DNA from: Sphaerosporella brunnea | Lineage: Eukaryota > Ascomycota > Pezizomycetes > Pezizales > Pyronemataceae | DNA: 64,000 nucleotides | Assembly (NCBI GenBank): GCA_008704415.1 | Contig: VXIS01000023.1 | Location: forward strand, 124,001 to 188,000 | Direction: 5' to 3' | Shown here: positions 1 through 11,539 of the stretch, piece after piece | Layout of the letters: every line of letters starts with the position of its first letter | How positions within the stretch are numbered: the first letter of the stretch is position 1 | Translations under genes and position numbers: made by a program | The notes under the pieces: generated by a model | Seen by the model: only the letters and a program-made list of their open reading frames with translations | Told to the model about the DNA's origin: nothing | The model's database searches: none

Positions 1-1010
1 CACAATATCCAGCCACAATCCACCCACGCGGACACCTCCTCGGGTGATCAACAAGCGCCGCGAACACGGCCCCACCTGGCTGGACACTCTTGCCGCAGGT
101 TGGAAGCAGGCTCCAGGTGACGAGTGGGAAGGGATTTAGAGCGAGTTGATGCGACACGGGTAGGCTGGGCAGATCAGACGCGTCCCCGCTTTTCTCCATT
201 AAAGTGAGTGATAGTGAACATCCGCCCGGGGTGCAGTCATCAGCATAGCGCCACTGAATGGTAACATGTGAGTGAAACTGGGTGCAGTTGCTTTCATTCA
301 GGTTCGTCGCTAACGCTTCTTCACAGCTCCGCTCCGCAATGAGTGCCGCATCACGGCTAATCACTCAGACCCGGTCTTTTCCGTGTTTAGCCACAAGTGA
401 TTTTCCGCCTCGCGTGACCTTTGGGTTATATAGTAGAAGATTATGCAATAATCAGCCCGCACGTAATGCGTCCCTGGCTGTAGGATGGATTTTGAAAGTC
501 TAGGTTTAGTGGAATACGCGCTGGCATCCAGGCCTGTTGAGTAATGACCGGAAACGGGTCTTCCACACAACTGGTTTGGACTAGTCTTTTCAAAGAAATG
601 GCGACTGTGTATCAGGAAAACACCGTGAATTGAGCTCACAGTCATTGAAATTGACGTTTTATTTTGCAGATTATTGATTTTGTCAACTCTATAGATTGTA
701 ACAAGTGGATTTGTTGGTGGTGTTTCATAGTTGTCCCGAAAGATGCAGACATGCGGAGCGCGTCTTGCCCGGACGCGATACCGTGACGCGAATCACTCTC
801 TTCCCCAATAACCACTTTTCCCATTCTCGCCACTGAACACGCGTCTCCAGTCACGTTGACAGCACAGGAAACAAAGAAAACACAGGGGAGGAAATCTGGG
901 CGGACTTTAGCACGCGGTTTAAGATTATGGGGAAAAAAAAAAAGATCAAATGCTTACGTACGTACCTAAAATTTCGAAAAGAATAAAAAGGCTGTATTTT
1001 TCAATACCTG
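1..1010. other. No recognisable gene
   Basis: Only short overlapping reading frames without recognisable motifs occur here on either strand. An A-rich run lies near 930-945. I see no transposon terminus or RNA gene. Confidence 0.5.
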
Positions 1011-1874
1011 CTAGTTGAACCTGATTCTCTTCGCCAATTGCTTTTCGTATTGAATCTGCGTCTCTGTTGCTGCAACAGTCTCCGGTGAGGCAGCCACTAT
1101 CGCACGGCGCTTGCGGGAGGGCGCCCTGGGAGTTTCGGAGTCGGAGGTGGGCGACGACAGGTGCGGAGAAGGCAACAGGCATGCCACGGGAGAGGGCAAC
1201 TCGGCACCCGAGGAGGGCGGAGCAGGCGACAGGCTGGGTGGGGAGGGCGAAACAGCCGGCACTCTGGGAGGGGAGGGCGGAGCAGGCGACACTCTGTGCA
1301 GAGAGGGGTCTTCGTTCTCTGGACGTCTGGCCAGAACAGCCTGCAGCCTTGCGTCCAACATGTCCTTAATCTTGCCAGGGAGCACCTTCAGCTGGTCCTC
1401 GTTCCTTTTCCCGTGAGCCTCGTGGTTACGCTGCCACTGCTGCAGGGCAGCCCTGCGCACATCGTCCTGCTGCTGCCATTGCTGGTGCTGTTGCTGCGGC
1501 TGCTGGGCTGGAGGGAGGACCAGAACAACCACCAGGGTGAGTGGGGATGGGGAAACCTCCGGAATGCCGCGTTTCCGAACGTCGACCATCCCCAGCCCAA
1601 CCATCGAAGTGCCGAACGTGTAAAGCTGGTTGTCCTTGGTCACAGCGTGCACCCCCGATCTATAGAGGACCAGGAACCTGTTGAAAATTTTTACGTGGTT
1701 GAAGGCCTCAGTGAGGACCGCCTCCCACTGCGGCACAGCGTGGTTGTTGCCGGGGTGGGACGCGGTGTACCATGTGTTATCGCTGATGAACTGCACTATG
1801 AGGATGTGAGTCTTCAGGTCGCTTCTGCGTGGCGCCGGGAGCCCGTACTTGGCGTAAAGTTCCGCTTGGTTCAT
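1011..1874 (-). CDS. Family A protein, intact dispersed copy (unknown function)
   Basis: A 287-residue reading frame starting at the ATG at 1874 (MNQAELYAKYGLPAPR). The same frame is open further upstream, but only from a TTG; the ATG matches the place where other family members begin. Residues about 1-110 form the conserved core: YAKYGLPAPR, then WEAVLTEAFNHVKIFNRF, then LYTFGTSMVGLGMV. A glutamine-rich tract (about residues 115-145) and a short helical part (EDQLKVLPGKIKDMLDARL) follow. The C-terminal third is proline/serine-rich and ends in basic clusters (SRKRR, KRIRF) that could be nuclear-localisation signals. The same core recurs at 33.9-35.5 kb and about twelve times at 56.4-64 kb. 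This copy differs in being uninterrupted and in carrying the proline-rich tail. I do not recognise the family; a nuclear role is only an inference from composition. Confidence 0.6.
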   Translation of the reverse strand: MNQAELYAKYGLPAPRRSDLKTHILIVQFISDNTWYTASHPGNNHAVPQWEAVLTEAFNHVKIFNRFLVLYRSGVHAVTKDNQLYTFGTSMVGLGMVDVRKRGIPEVSPSPLTLVVVLVLPPAQQPQQQHQQWQQQDDVRRAALQQWQRNHEAHGKRNEDQLKVLPGKIKDMLDARLQAVLARRPENEDPSLHRVSPAPPSPPRVPAVSPSPPSLSPAPPSSGAELPSPVACLLPSPHLSSPTSDSETPRAPSRKRRAIVAASPETVAATETQIQYEKQLAKRIRFN

Positions 1875-2630
1875 GGTGCAGGCGTCGGGTTTGAGATGGT
1901 GTGTGTGAGGTCTGCGAGCGGTTGACGATAGGATTTGCGCAGTTGACTTTAAGCATGCCGAGATCGCCGAGCTTGAGAAGACGCCAAATGCGCTGTGTAT
2001 GCAGCAACTGAATTGGGGGCACGGATGAACCGCCCTAACCCCGCAGGCCTTGAAGGTTCGCAGCAACGCGCTGCGCCTCCGCTGCGCTCAGCCCGCTCGT
2101 CGCCAGAACGCCCCTGAGGCCTCGCTGAACCTTCAACTTGAGAATGTCCTTCTCAGAAACGAGGCGTCGGTGATTGTTTTGGGATGCGAGCATGCATTTT
2201 GCAACGTTGTGGCTTGACGTGGCGATTTTGCAGATAGTTGACACAGGTTGTTGTGGAAGGGAGGAGCCGGCAGTCTGGCTACGGTTTTGTGCGTCCGGGG
2301 CATCATCGACGCGCGCGCACATACCGACTCTCTCTGGATGGAGGTACCTAGAAAGAACTCTAAGCTGCTACGAGGGATGACCTCGAAAGAAGTGTGAGGA
2401 AAGGATGTCTGTAAAACGCTTGGATTCCGGGGCTCTTCGCTCCCCCCCCCCCCGCGGGTACCGCGCTGTCAGGTTCACTACGCATCACGCAGCTCGTATC
2501 TAGATTAATCTACATCTCATGGGGCACAACCGAAAGCGTGCATAACTGGAAACTACAGTGAACGTTTATGTATGTGTGACTCGTTGATGCGTGATTGAAG
2601 CACAGCAACTTTCATATATGTATAGTCACG
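1875..2630. other. No recognisable gene; poly-C run
   Basis: Intergenic sequence upstream of the family A gene. A run of 12 C lies at 2442-2453. No convincing coding frame was found. Confidence 0.45.
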
Positions 2631-2775
2631 GTGCCCTGTGGGCTGGCTGCACCGTGGTGGATGGCCGGCCACGCCGCCGGTTTCTAACCACACACGACAT
2701 GGTTCTTGTTCGCTCCCACCCACGCGATCCATCTCTCAGCAGCTCTTGGGAGACTGGGAGGCGCGGCCGGCTAAG
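2631..2775 (+). repeat. Dispersed repeat, copy 1
   Basis: Shares an interrupted block with 12355-12520 in the same orientation: GGCCACGCCGC, an ACCACACACG element, GTTCGCTC, CCATC...TCAG and GGAGACTGGGAGG occur in the same order. Nature unknown; it may be a fragment of an old transposon or a duplicated gene end. Confidence 0.55.
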
Positions 2776-5700
2776 GGTTGGTCAAATATCAAGCACGCTG
2801 AAAGCAAGATTGCAGCTGTGGCGTGCACGATCATCCGGCGTATGTCTGAACGGCTTTCTAATGTATTCACTCGATGTGCAAAGCTTTAATCGGTGTCGAC
2901 AGCGAAAAGAATGAATAAAAACATCCTGAACATAACCGAAGTCGTATCCGTTAAAACAAGCGGCGCCGTGTGTATGTTTGCGAAGCTGTGGCGCGGTCGC
3001 TTTGCTACTGTGCATTCTTCACCCGCGCACAATTCACATGATATGGTGCCGCAAACCAGGGCAGCCTCGCCGTTCCTATCTACTTCTCAAAGATCTGCTG
3101 ATTACCGGATTTACGGATACAGATGCCCCGCTGCCGACTCCGTACGTGGTGCTATTCTGGGAGCCGGTGGTGGCCGCAAACGCATCGATCGTCGGCATCT
3201 TCAACGCTCGCGAGGGTCAGGAGTCTGGCAGCGGTTGGTATTCGGACGTCGTCAGCAGGAAATCGGTGTCTCTCACTGCCTTAGTTTCGGATGTCTCCCG
3301 ATTTCGACTAGGGCCGGCTGCCTGGTTTTCGTCCTGGCCCTTCGTGTAAAACCGACTAGGTTTACTGTACCGTGTGCAAGAAAGATAGGTCTAACAGTAT
3401 CGATAAAGATTCGCTAATGCAGATAGTATATCCGCACGGGGGAATATGTAGATGAACGTTTCGAACGAACATGATTGAAAGTAAATCTTGAATAGCAGTG
3501 CTATCCTGTGTGTAAGAATATGTGTCAGCGAGTACACCGGCATCCGGCAGCCACCCATGGCACCGGGACGATGGCCATCATGAGAGAGCACAAGGACATG
3601 ACCTGCCAGGCACACTCTGCGCGTCGCTCCGCGGGCTGCCAGCATCTTTCAGGTGCGAACCGGCACCTCCCACGGCCTTGAGGGATAGTCGATCAGGTAG
3701 AAGTGTATACAGGGCCACACCGTTCAGGAGTCTAAATTGTGTCTAGGAGAGCGGGAATGGGCGGTTACTGCCAATTACAAATCTCGGCCCCAGCAGCGTG
3801 CTATACAGTCGTCCCATGGTTCTTCGCAGTGTCATCAATGGTCTGAATCGCCCCGACATCAGGATACAGTAGGCAGAATGTCGTTTCATTTTGACGCTTG
3901 CCAATCAGACTGCACTTCTATTCGTGCCTTCACACCATTTACACGTTCCCGAGACTAGCTCCTCCGCAAAGTGTTGAGTTTTCTTCCAACTGCTCCTCCT
4001 CCGCTGCGATGATACCGGTATCACCTCCGGAGACGCAGTTGCGATCAGCTGGCGTTGGATATCAGTATTGCATTTGGCTTCAACCGAAAGTGTACCCAGA
4101 TGCCGCCTGGTTAAGAAAGCGTGAATTGGCTATCCGTGTTGGTGAACATTCGCTAGATCTCACGACACGCCAGTGTAGATAGGCACCGTGCATGCAATCC
4201 TGAGGCACATCCAATCACACAATGGCTGGCGCCGCAAATCCTTCTGTCGTATTTAAGGATTCGGCAGCCCGTTTTCAGCTCATAGAGCAGGCTCAAAACT
4301 TATGCTGCATCAATAGACAACCTCCCACTATAAGCGGCTGCGAGTTGCGCCGCGCAGAAAGTCCGATACTGGCCAAGATTGAGAGATTGTGAGTATTTGT
4401 ACATGACAGGGTGAGGTATTTATTTCACGGGTCTTTAAAAGGGTAGTGGTCGGTGCCTCATGCGTAGGTTTTTTCGCTACCTAAAACCATCATCCCCATA
4501 TGCAATCGGGCCGGCACAAGTGCACGTTACTGGCAACTGCAATTTTTTGGTGGATTACCTGCCTCTAACTACGCCTCCCTGGGCCGGATTGCGGACCTGC
4601 GTCGATCGGTATACGCGCGCACGCTTAAACGTGATCGCTAGCTAGCACGATATAGTTCTGCTCCGGGCGCTCTGCACACGCTGTCGCCTTGCTGACTGGG
4701 ATCAAACGTTCATTCTGAAGAGTTGCCATGCGGAAGGTCGGCTTCATGTTGCAGAAAGCGAATGGCGGAGGTACATGCGTTGTTGGCGTTTGCACACAGG
4801 CTGTCCATTTCTGCGCGGTTGGTGTGGTTGTCAAAAGAGTGTGTGTGGCCGAGCGACGGTACTTACTACCTGTGAGCTCAGAACAAGACCTAACCATCTG
4901 AGCAAAGCTGAGTAGTTTGAGAGCACACCACCACAAGGGTGTAGGTAAGCGCAAAGGTGACAGGAAGAATACATACCGTGGATTTGGAGAGCCTTCGAAG
5001 CCCTTGGGGCGTCAAGACCTAGTGATGGACATAAGCCGTGGTGTGAGACACCCAATTAATACCAAGAGAGAAACTGATAATCAGTCGGAAGCCGCACTTG
5101 TAGTGCTCAGGAACCAATCTTGACGTCCATTACGCTATCGGACAACAAGGAATAACCTATAAAGTACTTGTCCGTGTGATGAGACCAGAACTTCATGACA
5201 GGTCACAGGAGCGCTGTTCTTTGGTTAGTTGTAAGATCAGGGAGGAGTGCTCTCTCCCGGTTGAAGTTTCAACTATGTTAACTATATTCTGCTTGGAAAC
5301 ACCCAAGACCTGTTGACGCTCGAGCGGATCGGAGGTTCCACGCGATGGTAGGAAGGTGTGAGTGTGGAAGGTCATTGTGCAGAGATACCAGATGTATGTG
5401 GAGCAGCAAGTCTTCCTCCTGACATCGCGTGTTGGAAGGGTTGTAACAGACAAGAAGCTCGAACACAAGGACTCCTGCTGGCACTGCAGTTGCTCTCACA
5501 CTATGGTGGTGAATCGATATCCCATGTCTACACACGCGGTTCGACGATACTGGCAGGGTCCGGAACATGTGCGAGCGTAACGATATTCCGGGCAGAGATT
5601 AGAAGGAAAAAGAAGCTTTCGTCGGAGGTTACGACTACTGGAAGTGCAGAGTGGCGCAGCTATGGAGCACTAGGCGGCGAGTAAATGTTTGGGAAAGGAG

Positions 5701-5949
5701 ACCACTGTAACGACGCAGGAGCAGGTACGCCAGGAGCACCACAAAACTGCAGCGACAGAGTCGTGGGATCCTAGGAGTTTCAAACCGGAGTACTTGACGA
5801 CCCTGGAGATGATTGCCGCACGTTCAATAGGTACTATATACCCGTGACCTATGGCGGGCGAAGAATTTGTTGCTCGCTGGCTACCCCCCAAGTGCCGGAA
5901 CTTGCCAAGCTAAGCTGCCTGTGCGAATTGGCGGTGCGCAACATCAGTG
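2776..5949. other. No recognisable gene
   Basis: About 3.2 kb of unique-looking sequence with only short, mutually overlapping frames (longest about 174 codons, 2893-3417 plus), none with a recognisable motif or repeat structure. Old, decayed mobile DNA cannot be excluded. Confidence 0.4.
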
Positions 5950-6157
5950 AAGGACACCTGGTTATATATCCCTCATCCAGCCAGGACCAGGACAGTGGGC
6001 GCTCCCTCGCATGGTGTACGCAGAGGCAGCTCTACAGGCACAGGGATGGCCAACGGAGTGCCACTGGGTACCAGGACACGCTGACATCCCCGGTAACGAG
6101 CTACCAGACCAGGTAGCCAAGGGGGCCACGCGAGACCGTCTTGATGGATCGCCGTGA
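5950..6157 (+). pseudogene. LINE-type RNase H domain fragment
   Basis: One frame reads GPGQWALPRMVYAEA, then ALQAQGWPTECHWVPGHAD, then IPGNELPDQVAKGATR before a stop at 6155-6157. The HWVPGHADIPGNE signature is typical of the RNase H domain that ends the ORF2 protein of fungal Tad/I-like non-LTR retrotransposons. No reverse transcriptase or endonuclease part is visible upstream, so this is a short 3' relic left by truncation or later rearrangement. It abuts the degenerate hAT-like repeat at 6185. I am fairly sure of the family from the motif; the exact LINE clade is not determinable. Confidence 0.7.
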
Positions 6158-6184
6158 GCCGAAGTCGTATCGCTCGCACACATC

Positions 6185-6400
6185 ACGCGGAAACAGGACA
6201 GCCAATAGACCGGCCAGTCCGGCTGTCGGCGCAGTTTGAACCCATTTGAATCAAAGGGGCTGTTCCAATCGAGGCCCGTTTGGACCAGGCATTTTGGACC
6301 GAGATCCAGGTGCCCACGGGCGCCGGATGGAATGTGTGACACGCAGGCGCCCACCGGGCCCGCCAGGCACCCAAACTATCATCTACCATTGTTGATATAA
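6185..6400 (+). repeat. hAT-like MITE-1, partial degenerate copy
   Basis: Begins with a mutated terminus (GGACAGCCAATAGACCGGCC) and follows the same order of blocks as the copies at 15505, 16765 and 21551 (reverse): AGTCCGGC, AACCCATTTGA, GGCCCGTTTGGACCAGGC, TTTTGGACCGAGA and GGGCCCGCCAGGCA. The other terminus is not seen. Confidence 0.65.
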
Positions 6401-7187
6401 CACAAGAACCCCGAGACGACGTCAAACTGAGTCCTCCACAACCTGCAAACTTGCCACCCAAAAACCACTAGTCACTCTATCTCCGCTGCCTGAGTTTCCA
6501 AATCAGTCAACATATGTTCGACCTTCTCGATCAGCGAGCCCGGACCGCACACAAGAGCCTGGAGTGTCCAGGAACTGAGGCATTAGATTGCTTCCATGAC
6601 ATCGTCGCCGAGCGAAGCTCGCTGATCAGTACGTTTGTATCGACCTCTGCCATCAGAGTATTCAGAGTCGGCCATCTCTCCCTGCAGGAATAACAAGAGT
6701 AGAAGGTACATACCCATTGAATATGCGCTGGGCCTCCACTGACATAGCCGGAATGGCGTTCAATTCTACTCCCATCCGGGGCATATCCCTTCCCAGCAGG
6801 CCTGCAACACCGCTGTCCAGAGCCTTCACCCAATAGTCCGGCATTTTCCCTCGCGGAAATGAGACCGCCACATTAATAGGTCCTCGTCGACCACGGAAGA
6901 GGCACGGCACACAAACACCCGTAGAAGGTGTCCCGGAATACCGATAACTGGCCAGGGATGCCGGGGATTCGATCACTTAGTTCGTTCTAGTGTTCGGCAC
7001 GGTCCTTCTATGACCGCAGTCCGGACCGAATCAACTGCGGTGAACGAGTCCAGTCTGCGTTGGAGGCGGACGGCATCGATCCAGCCCATTACAGTCGTTA
7101 CGCGCCTGCAAAACAGAATCCAGCTCAGAGTTCCAGCGCAGATCTCGGTAGGAGAGCCGCAGCGAGAGTAGAGTAGAGAGAGCATCG
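6401..7187. other. No recognisable gene
   Basis: Short frames only; no motif seen. It lies between the MITE fragment and the PIF/Harbinger relic and may include the 5' flank of the latter. Confidence 0.4.
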
Positions 7188-8311
7188 TTGCTGCCGTACC
7201 TTTCGTCGTCGCCGTGCCTTTCCCATCAACAATCCCGCATTTTTCGCATTTTCCGCGGCGTTTTTTTATTGAGCGATGGAAAAACAAACTGCCAACCGCC
7301 GAGTCGCCGAGTCGCCGAGCCAGAGCTGTTCAGCGAAATTTTGAGCGAAGAATTGCGAGAAAAAATCCAGTATGCCGCAGATCCTCTATCTTCTGTCCAT
7401 GTACAGCGTCGAGCGACCTCCACCGCCTCCCAAAATCAACCTCTGGGCGTTGACAGACGATCAGTGGTGGAAGTACACGCACTTTACTTCGCGGTACCTT
7501 ATTCAAATACCTGCATTGCGGGGACTTCCCACTACCTTTCAAACGCGCAACCGTTATCGGTTTCCACGGGAGGAAGGCTGTTTTTTAACTGTACTCACTA
7601 CTTGCATCAAAGTCAACCCTTTTTCAACTGGCGCAACTTTTTGGATATTGCGATTCTCACATTTCTCATGGATCAACGATAATTAGAGGTTTCTACTTGA
7701 AGACTTTCACTCTGGTCACCTCACAAGGGAACGTCTGGAGCTCTTTGCTCGGAAAATCAAGGATCACAAGGACGGAGCACCACATGGGAACGCTTGGGGA
7801 ATTTTAGACTATACAATTCAATGGACACAAAAAATTCCACGCCCTCAAGTACTCCGCCGTTAAGTCACCCGACGGCTTCATTGATCACCTCTTCGGCCCC
7901 TTTGAGAGGCGACGTAACGACAGCGCACTTCTAAACGAAAGCGAACTTTTCCCACGCTGTCTACGACACGCTCCCGACTTTTGTCTATACGGCGACTCCG
8001 CGTACCCTATCTCTTCGGTCTCGCTGTCTCCGTTCGTCAAACTCAATCTCACGGAAGACGAAAAACACTGCAACATTGCTATGTCGGCGAGAAGAGAGTG
8101 CGTTGAGTGGCGATTTGCAGACGTTGTTTGGTTGTAGGAGCATTTGGATGATATAGGCTTGCAGCAGTTGCTCTCTCGACCGTTGGGACTCATATACCGT
8201 GTGGCGTTTATTCTGATGAATATTCATGTATGTATTTACGGATGTGAGACTACGTTGTACTTTAACTGTGAGCCGCCACGTTTGGAAGAATATTTAAAAA
8301 GCAATACATAA
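7188..8311 (+). pseudogene. PIF/Harbinger DDE transposase, broken
   Basis: The parts lie in different frames. The N-terminal region (7372-7686) carries DDQWWKYTHF and LPTTFQTRNRY with an EEG motif, as in fungal Harbinger nucleases. About 7729-7830 gives ELFARKIKDHKDGAPHG then WGILDYT, where the D of LDYT sits at the usual first catalytic Asp (normally FLDGT). After a deletion and a shift into frame 2 at 7820 the classical block follows: NGHKKFHALKY, SPDGFIDHLFGP, then LYGDSAYP with the second Asp. Next come MSARRECVEW, with the probable catalytic Glu, and YGCETTLYFNCEPPRLEEYL up to a stop at 8309. An in-frame TAG interrupts VVWL/EHLD. It converges on the minus-strand Myb/SANT-like partner at 8330-9769, the usual two-gene content of PIF/Harbinger elements. 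It cannot make a functional enzyme as it stands. Confidence 0.85.
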
Positions 8312-8329
8312 ATAAATAAACACCGCTAT

Positions 8330-9769
8330 CTAGTCCTCCTTATGAAGAAGCTCCTCCAAAAGCTCATTTGTCCGCTGCACAGCCCGCAAAGTCTTCTTAG
8401 CTACCTGCAACAGTTCACCGCCTGTCTGTTGCCTGCGCTCTTCTCGGGTTTTTGTTGCAGTAAGAAATACTGCAGCATGCTCTTGTGGTGATAGCACGCG
8501 GTGTCCGAGTGGTGCTGAGGAATTGAACTGCGGTATAGAAGCTTCACTCATAAGGCTTGAAGCTTGTGTGGAAAGAGTGCCAGGGTTACTGAAATCCTCA
8601 GGGTCCGTAGGCGGTACAACACTCTGTCCATCTGCGGTGCGACGCAAGGGTGATGGAGCTCTTCGGCCTGCTCCCTTGCTTTTTTTTGCGGGTCACTGTA
8701 TGGATCACGTATCTGGCACCTCGGCATCTGGAACGTTGTTCACAATCTCAGCCAAAATCTCTCTCGTCCTCTTTCGAATTGTAGTAAAGGTCTCCAGTGA
8801 GATTCTCCGCATAGCCAAACCCTTGGCTGCATGTTCTTCTTCCGCTGTTTTCTTGCGGTTTTTTGGCTTCCCGCGTTCCTTCAGTTCAAGAATACAATCC
8901 AGAGGTCCCCCAAGCTGTTCTACCTAGAATTACTGTTAGCTGTTGCTCAACTGCGAGTCCGCTACACTAGCCACCTACCAGCCTATTATCCTCATCCGCT
9001 CCTTCACCGGTTTGGTGCAGCTTTCAAAGTGCGTCGATCCGAATTTTAATATACTCTTTCCGTCGGTTCACAAAAAATCCCGCCGCACTGAGGTGTTCCA
9101 AAATAGCTTCCCAGGCAGCCGCAGTCTGACCTATTGGAGCTCCATACGGATTGTGCTGGATAATGGCTGCGCACAACCCCCGGTGCTCAAGGTAACAACA
9201 GCGGTGTTCCCTTGGGATAGCCATCTCTTCTTCCGCCGTCATTTCAGTTGGGTCGCGGCCCGAGGCTCCTGTCCTGCACTGAGCACACCGGCAAAATATC
9301 CGCTCTAATTTCAATGATACTTACCGACGAGCCCGCCCTCAGGCCCTGGGTCCTCCTCCCCCGCATCTCGCCCCTCCCCCTCTCGATTCCCCTTTCCAGC
9401 GCCCCGCCTATCTATCCCACCCTCTACTCCCTCACTCTCCTCAGGCGCACCAACACCCGGGCCCCAGGACATTGTGTCAACAATAATTCCCGCTATACCT
9501 CGTTCCCACTCAAATCCCCACTCGCTAGCTTCAGCGTCCTGTTCTACATCCAAATCGAAATCGCCGGCCTCCTCCAGTCTATAGAGCAAACCCCGATCGC
9601 TGGAAGGCTCGCTTCTTTTGTAGCACCGAGGTGAACTTGAACCCAGAGCTGCCTGCAAGCTGAGCAGTGTGGCACGGTTGGAAGCCTCGCTGGACGGCAT
9701 CCCTGAGCTTGTGGAAGACGCTCCATGAAAGGCCGCTGGAGACATAACCTCAAACAGGTGTCTCGGCAT
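8330..9769 (-). pseudogene. PIF/Harbinger-associated Myb/SANT-like protein, broken
   Basis: Read from the ATG at 9769 downward as three exons. Exon 1 (9769 to about 9325) is acidic and glycine-rich. A GTAAGT donor at 9324 opens an intron whose acceptor at about 9269 restores the frame. Exon 2 contains NPYGAPIGQTAAAWEAI and GFFVNRRKEYIKIRIDAL, the Myb/SANT-like helix typical of the DNA-binding partner of Harbinger transposases. A second intron runs 8978-8924, with donor GTAGGT, a CTAAC branch-point-like site and acceptor TAG. Exon 3 gives VEQLGGPLDCILELK, a lysine/glutamate coiled region and the C-terminus RTNELLEELLHKED. In-frame TGA codons at 9026-9024, 8707-8705 and 8695-8693 break it. The exon model is inferred from splice signals and frame continuity. 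The upstream minus frame to 10133 may be a further 5' exon or leader. Confidence 0.75.
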
Positions 9770-10280
9770 GGCTCTTCTGCCAGAGGGGACCGGAGGAAGA
9801 GTCGGCTCCTACTGAGTAGTCAGCGCGTGCTCTAAGCTCTTTCATCAACTTAATCAACTCACCCGCTGATTGAAAATCTGAAATCCTGCTGTAATTTGAC
9901 GGCTCATAAGTATGGTAAGACACCGGGGACGGGTGTATTCTCGCGGTGAAAAGGCTTGCTACTCTACTGTGAGAAGAAGTGTGTGAAGAGTTCTGGAGCT
10001 CTCGCTGCTCTACTCTCGCTGCTCTACTCTCGCTGCGGCTGCTACCTGCTGCCATTCTGAGCTGGATTCTGTGCTCGACTGCAGTGCACCCCAGCCCGTG
10101 CTCTAGCTTCATGCGCGTGACTGCACGAATCATGTTTCAATTGGTACCAAATCATGTTTCAATTTGCAGGTGCGTAACGACTCTATTGAGAATGGGGACT
10201 GGTTTGGCCCGCGGACAACGGCGGTGGACTGCTAACATTATTATGCAAGATATGTAGTTGTACATATGGTCTCCCACCAG
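9770..10280. other. Upstream flank of the Harbinger partner gene; short tandem repeat
   Basis: A minus-strand frame (10133-9750) may be 5' untranslated or additional coding sequence of the Harbinger partner gene. A 14-bp unit close to CTCGCTGCTCTACT repeats about three times around 10000-10036. Confidence 0.4.
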
Positions 10281-10372
10281 CAGGGCTGTCAATAGTCCGT
10301 CAGCCCGCCAGGTCAAACCAGGCCCCACGGAGCGGGTCAGGTCGGGCCGATGATGCGGAAAGCCTGATATAT
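10281..10372 (-). repeat. hAT-like MITE-1, end fragment
   Basis: Begins CAGGGCTGTCAATAGTCCG and matches, in reverse orientation, the far end of the complete copy at 16765-17414 (shared blocks CCGCCAGGTCAAAC, GGCCCCACGGAG and GTCGGGCCG). The opposite terminus is missing. Confidence 0.65.
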
Positions 10373-11399
10373 ATGTATATCTTTAGAATAGATCTCTTTG
10401 AACCTGCCCATATCCCGTTGTGTACAGTCAACTGCAGTCGGTCCAGTTCATCCTGCCTCAAAGACTGCCAGTTCTGTTCCTCTCCATGGACCGGACTGCG
10501 AAATGTAGTCCAGTTCGGTTCTGTGCGAGGACTCGGGTCCAGGCGGGCAGGAACATTCGGTTGCTCAAACTACTCGTGCCCTCCTCCACAGAACGCCGTA
10601 GTCCGTAGTTTGATGTATCAATTTTGCGAAATAATTTCATGACAGCGGGTACCTGTCTGTCGGATTATTTTACCCCCGGCCCTAATGCTTTGATCTAATA
10701 GTTCCAGATCGTTGGTGATTGTTATCGCGGCGCGTCCACACCAATAGGCCGCTACCCGGCGTCTCGGTGGCCGCAACCAGCGACTAAGAACAACTCAAAC
10801 AACAAACATCTCCGACATCCAGAACCCGGCGACCTCTGCCAGTACGGGGGCCCCCCGGTCAATCATTCTGGCCATCCTAGAAACGTAACATCCACCGTGA
10901 TGACCTCTTTCGTATACTGACTGACGACCAGGCCCACCAGTTATACGTGTGCCCGGAGGAGAACCACGACCGTCCAGCCGCTGCTTACGTCAACAAAACC
11001 ACCGCAAATCTTCGTTGCGCCATCAGGTCACCAACTTGCACATCGGAGAGGCCAACTAATCAGTTGAAGGCGCGCGCAAATCGCGTGCGGGGAAGCCTGC
11101 CATTTGAGGTGCGCACAAACAAGGCGCCGTGTAGGGTATGCGGAAAGGTAGGACTGCACATAGCCAAACACATGAGCGTGGTATGTTCGATAGTTGGTAA
11201 GATTGGACTGTTGCTAACACCAGTGATAGGATCACCACATGTACCTGTGCCGCGCTCATCGGTACAGGTACATGAAGGCGACGAGATTCCACAATCTTTA
11301 AATCCATCTTGGATGCCCCGACGGCGGCGGAGCCTCGGAGGTGGCAGAAAGGCAAGGCTGTCGCCGACGAAGACAACCACGATGGGGATGATGAAAAGG
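10373..11399. other. Intergenic; possible decayed coding sequence with a C2H2-like pattern
   Basis: A plus frame (10947-11468) contains APCRVCGKVGLHIAKHMSVV, a C-x2-C...H-x3-H pattern suggesting a zinc finger, without other support. The 10440-10560 stretch has ACTGCAGTCGGTCCAG and GGACCGGACTG, resembling hAT termini at 22158, but no matching pair was found. Confidence 0.3.
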
Positions 11400-11530
11400 A
11401 GGAATCGCGTGAAATTTGCGACGACGAGGCAGAAGAGGCGAGCGAGGAGGAGTCTGAGCAGGAGGTAGAGCAGGAGGAGGAGGAGGAGTCTGAGTAGGAG
11501 GACGAGGTGGAGGATGAGAAGGACTTTGAA
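11400..11530 (+). repeat. GAG/GAA purine-rich low-complexity tract (acidic if translated)
   Basis: Purine-rich plus strand that in one frame encodes a run of Glu with Asp/Ser, with an in-frame TAG at 11495-11497 and the same composition beyond. No ATG starts this frame nearby. The antisense frames are Leu/Ser-rich artefacts of the same tract. Confidence 0.6.
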
Positions 11531-11539
11531 GAGGAGCAG

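Noticed and set aside
1067..1925. Plus-strand frames of 100-254 codons at 1.07-1.93 kb
   Set aside because: Antisense shadow of the family A gene; composition follows its proline/glutamine codons.
10947..11468. Zinc-finger gene suggested by CRVCGKVGLHIAKHM
   Set aside because: A single weak C2H2-like pattern in a frame that then dissolves into low complexity; kept only as a remark.
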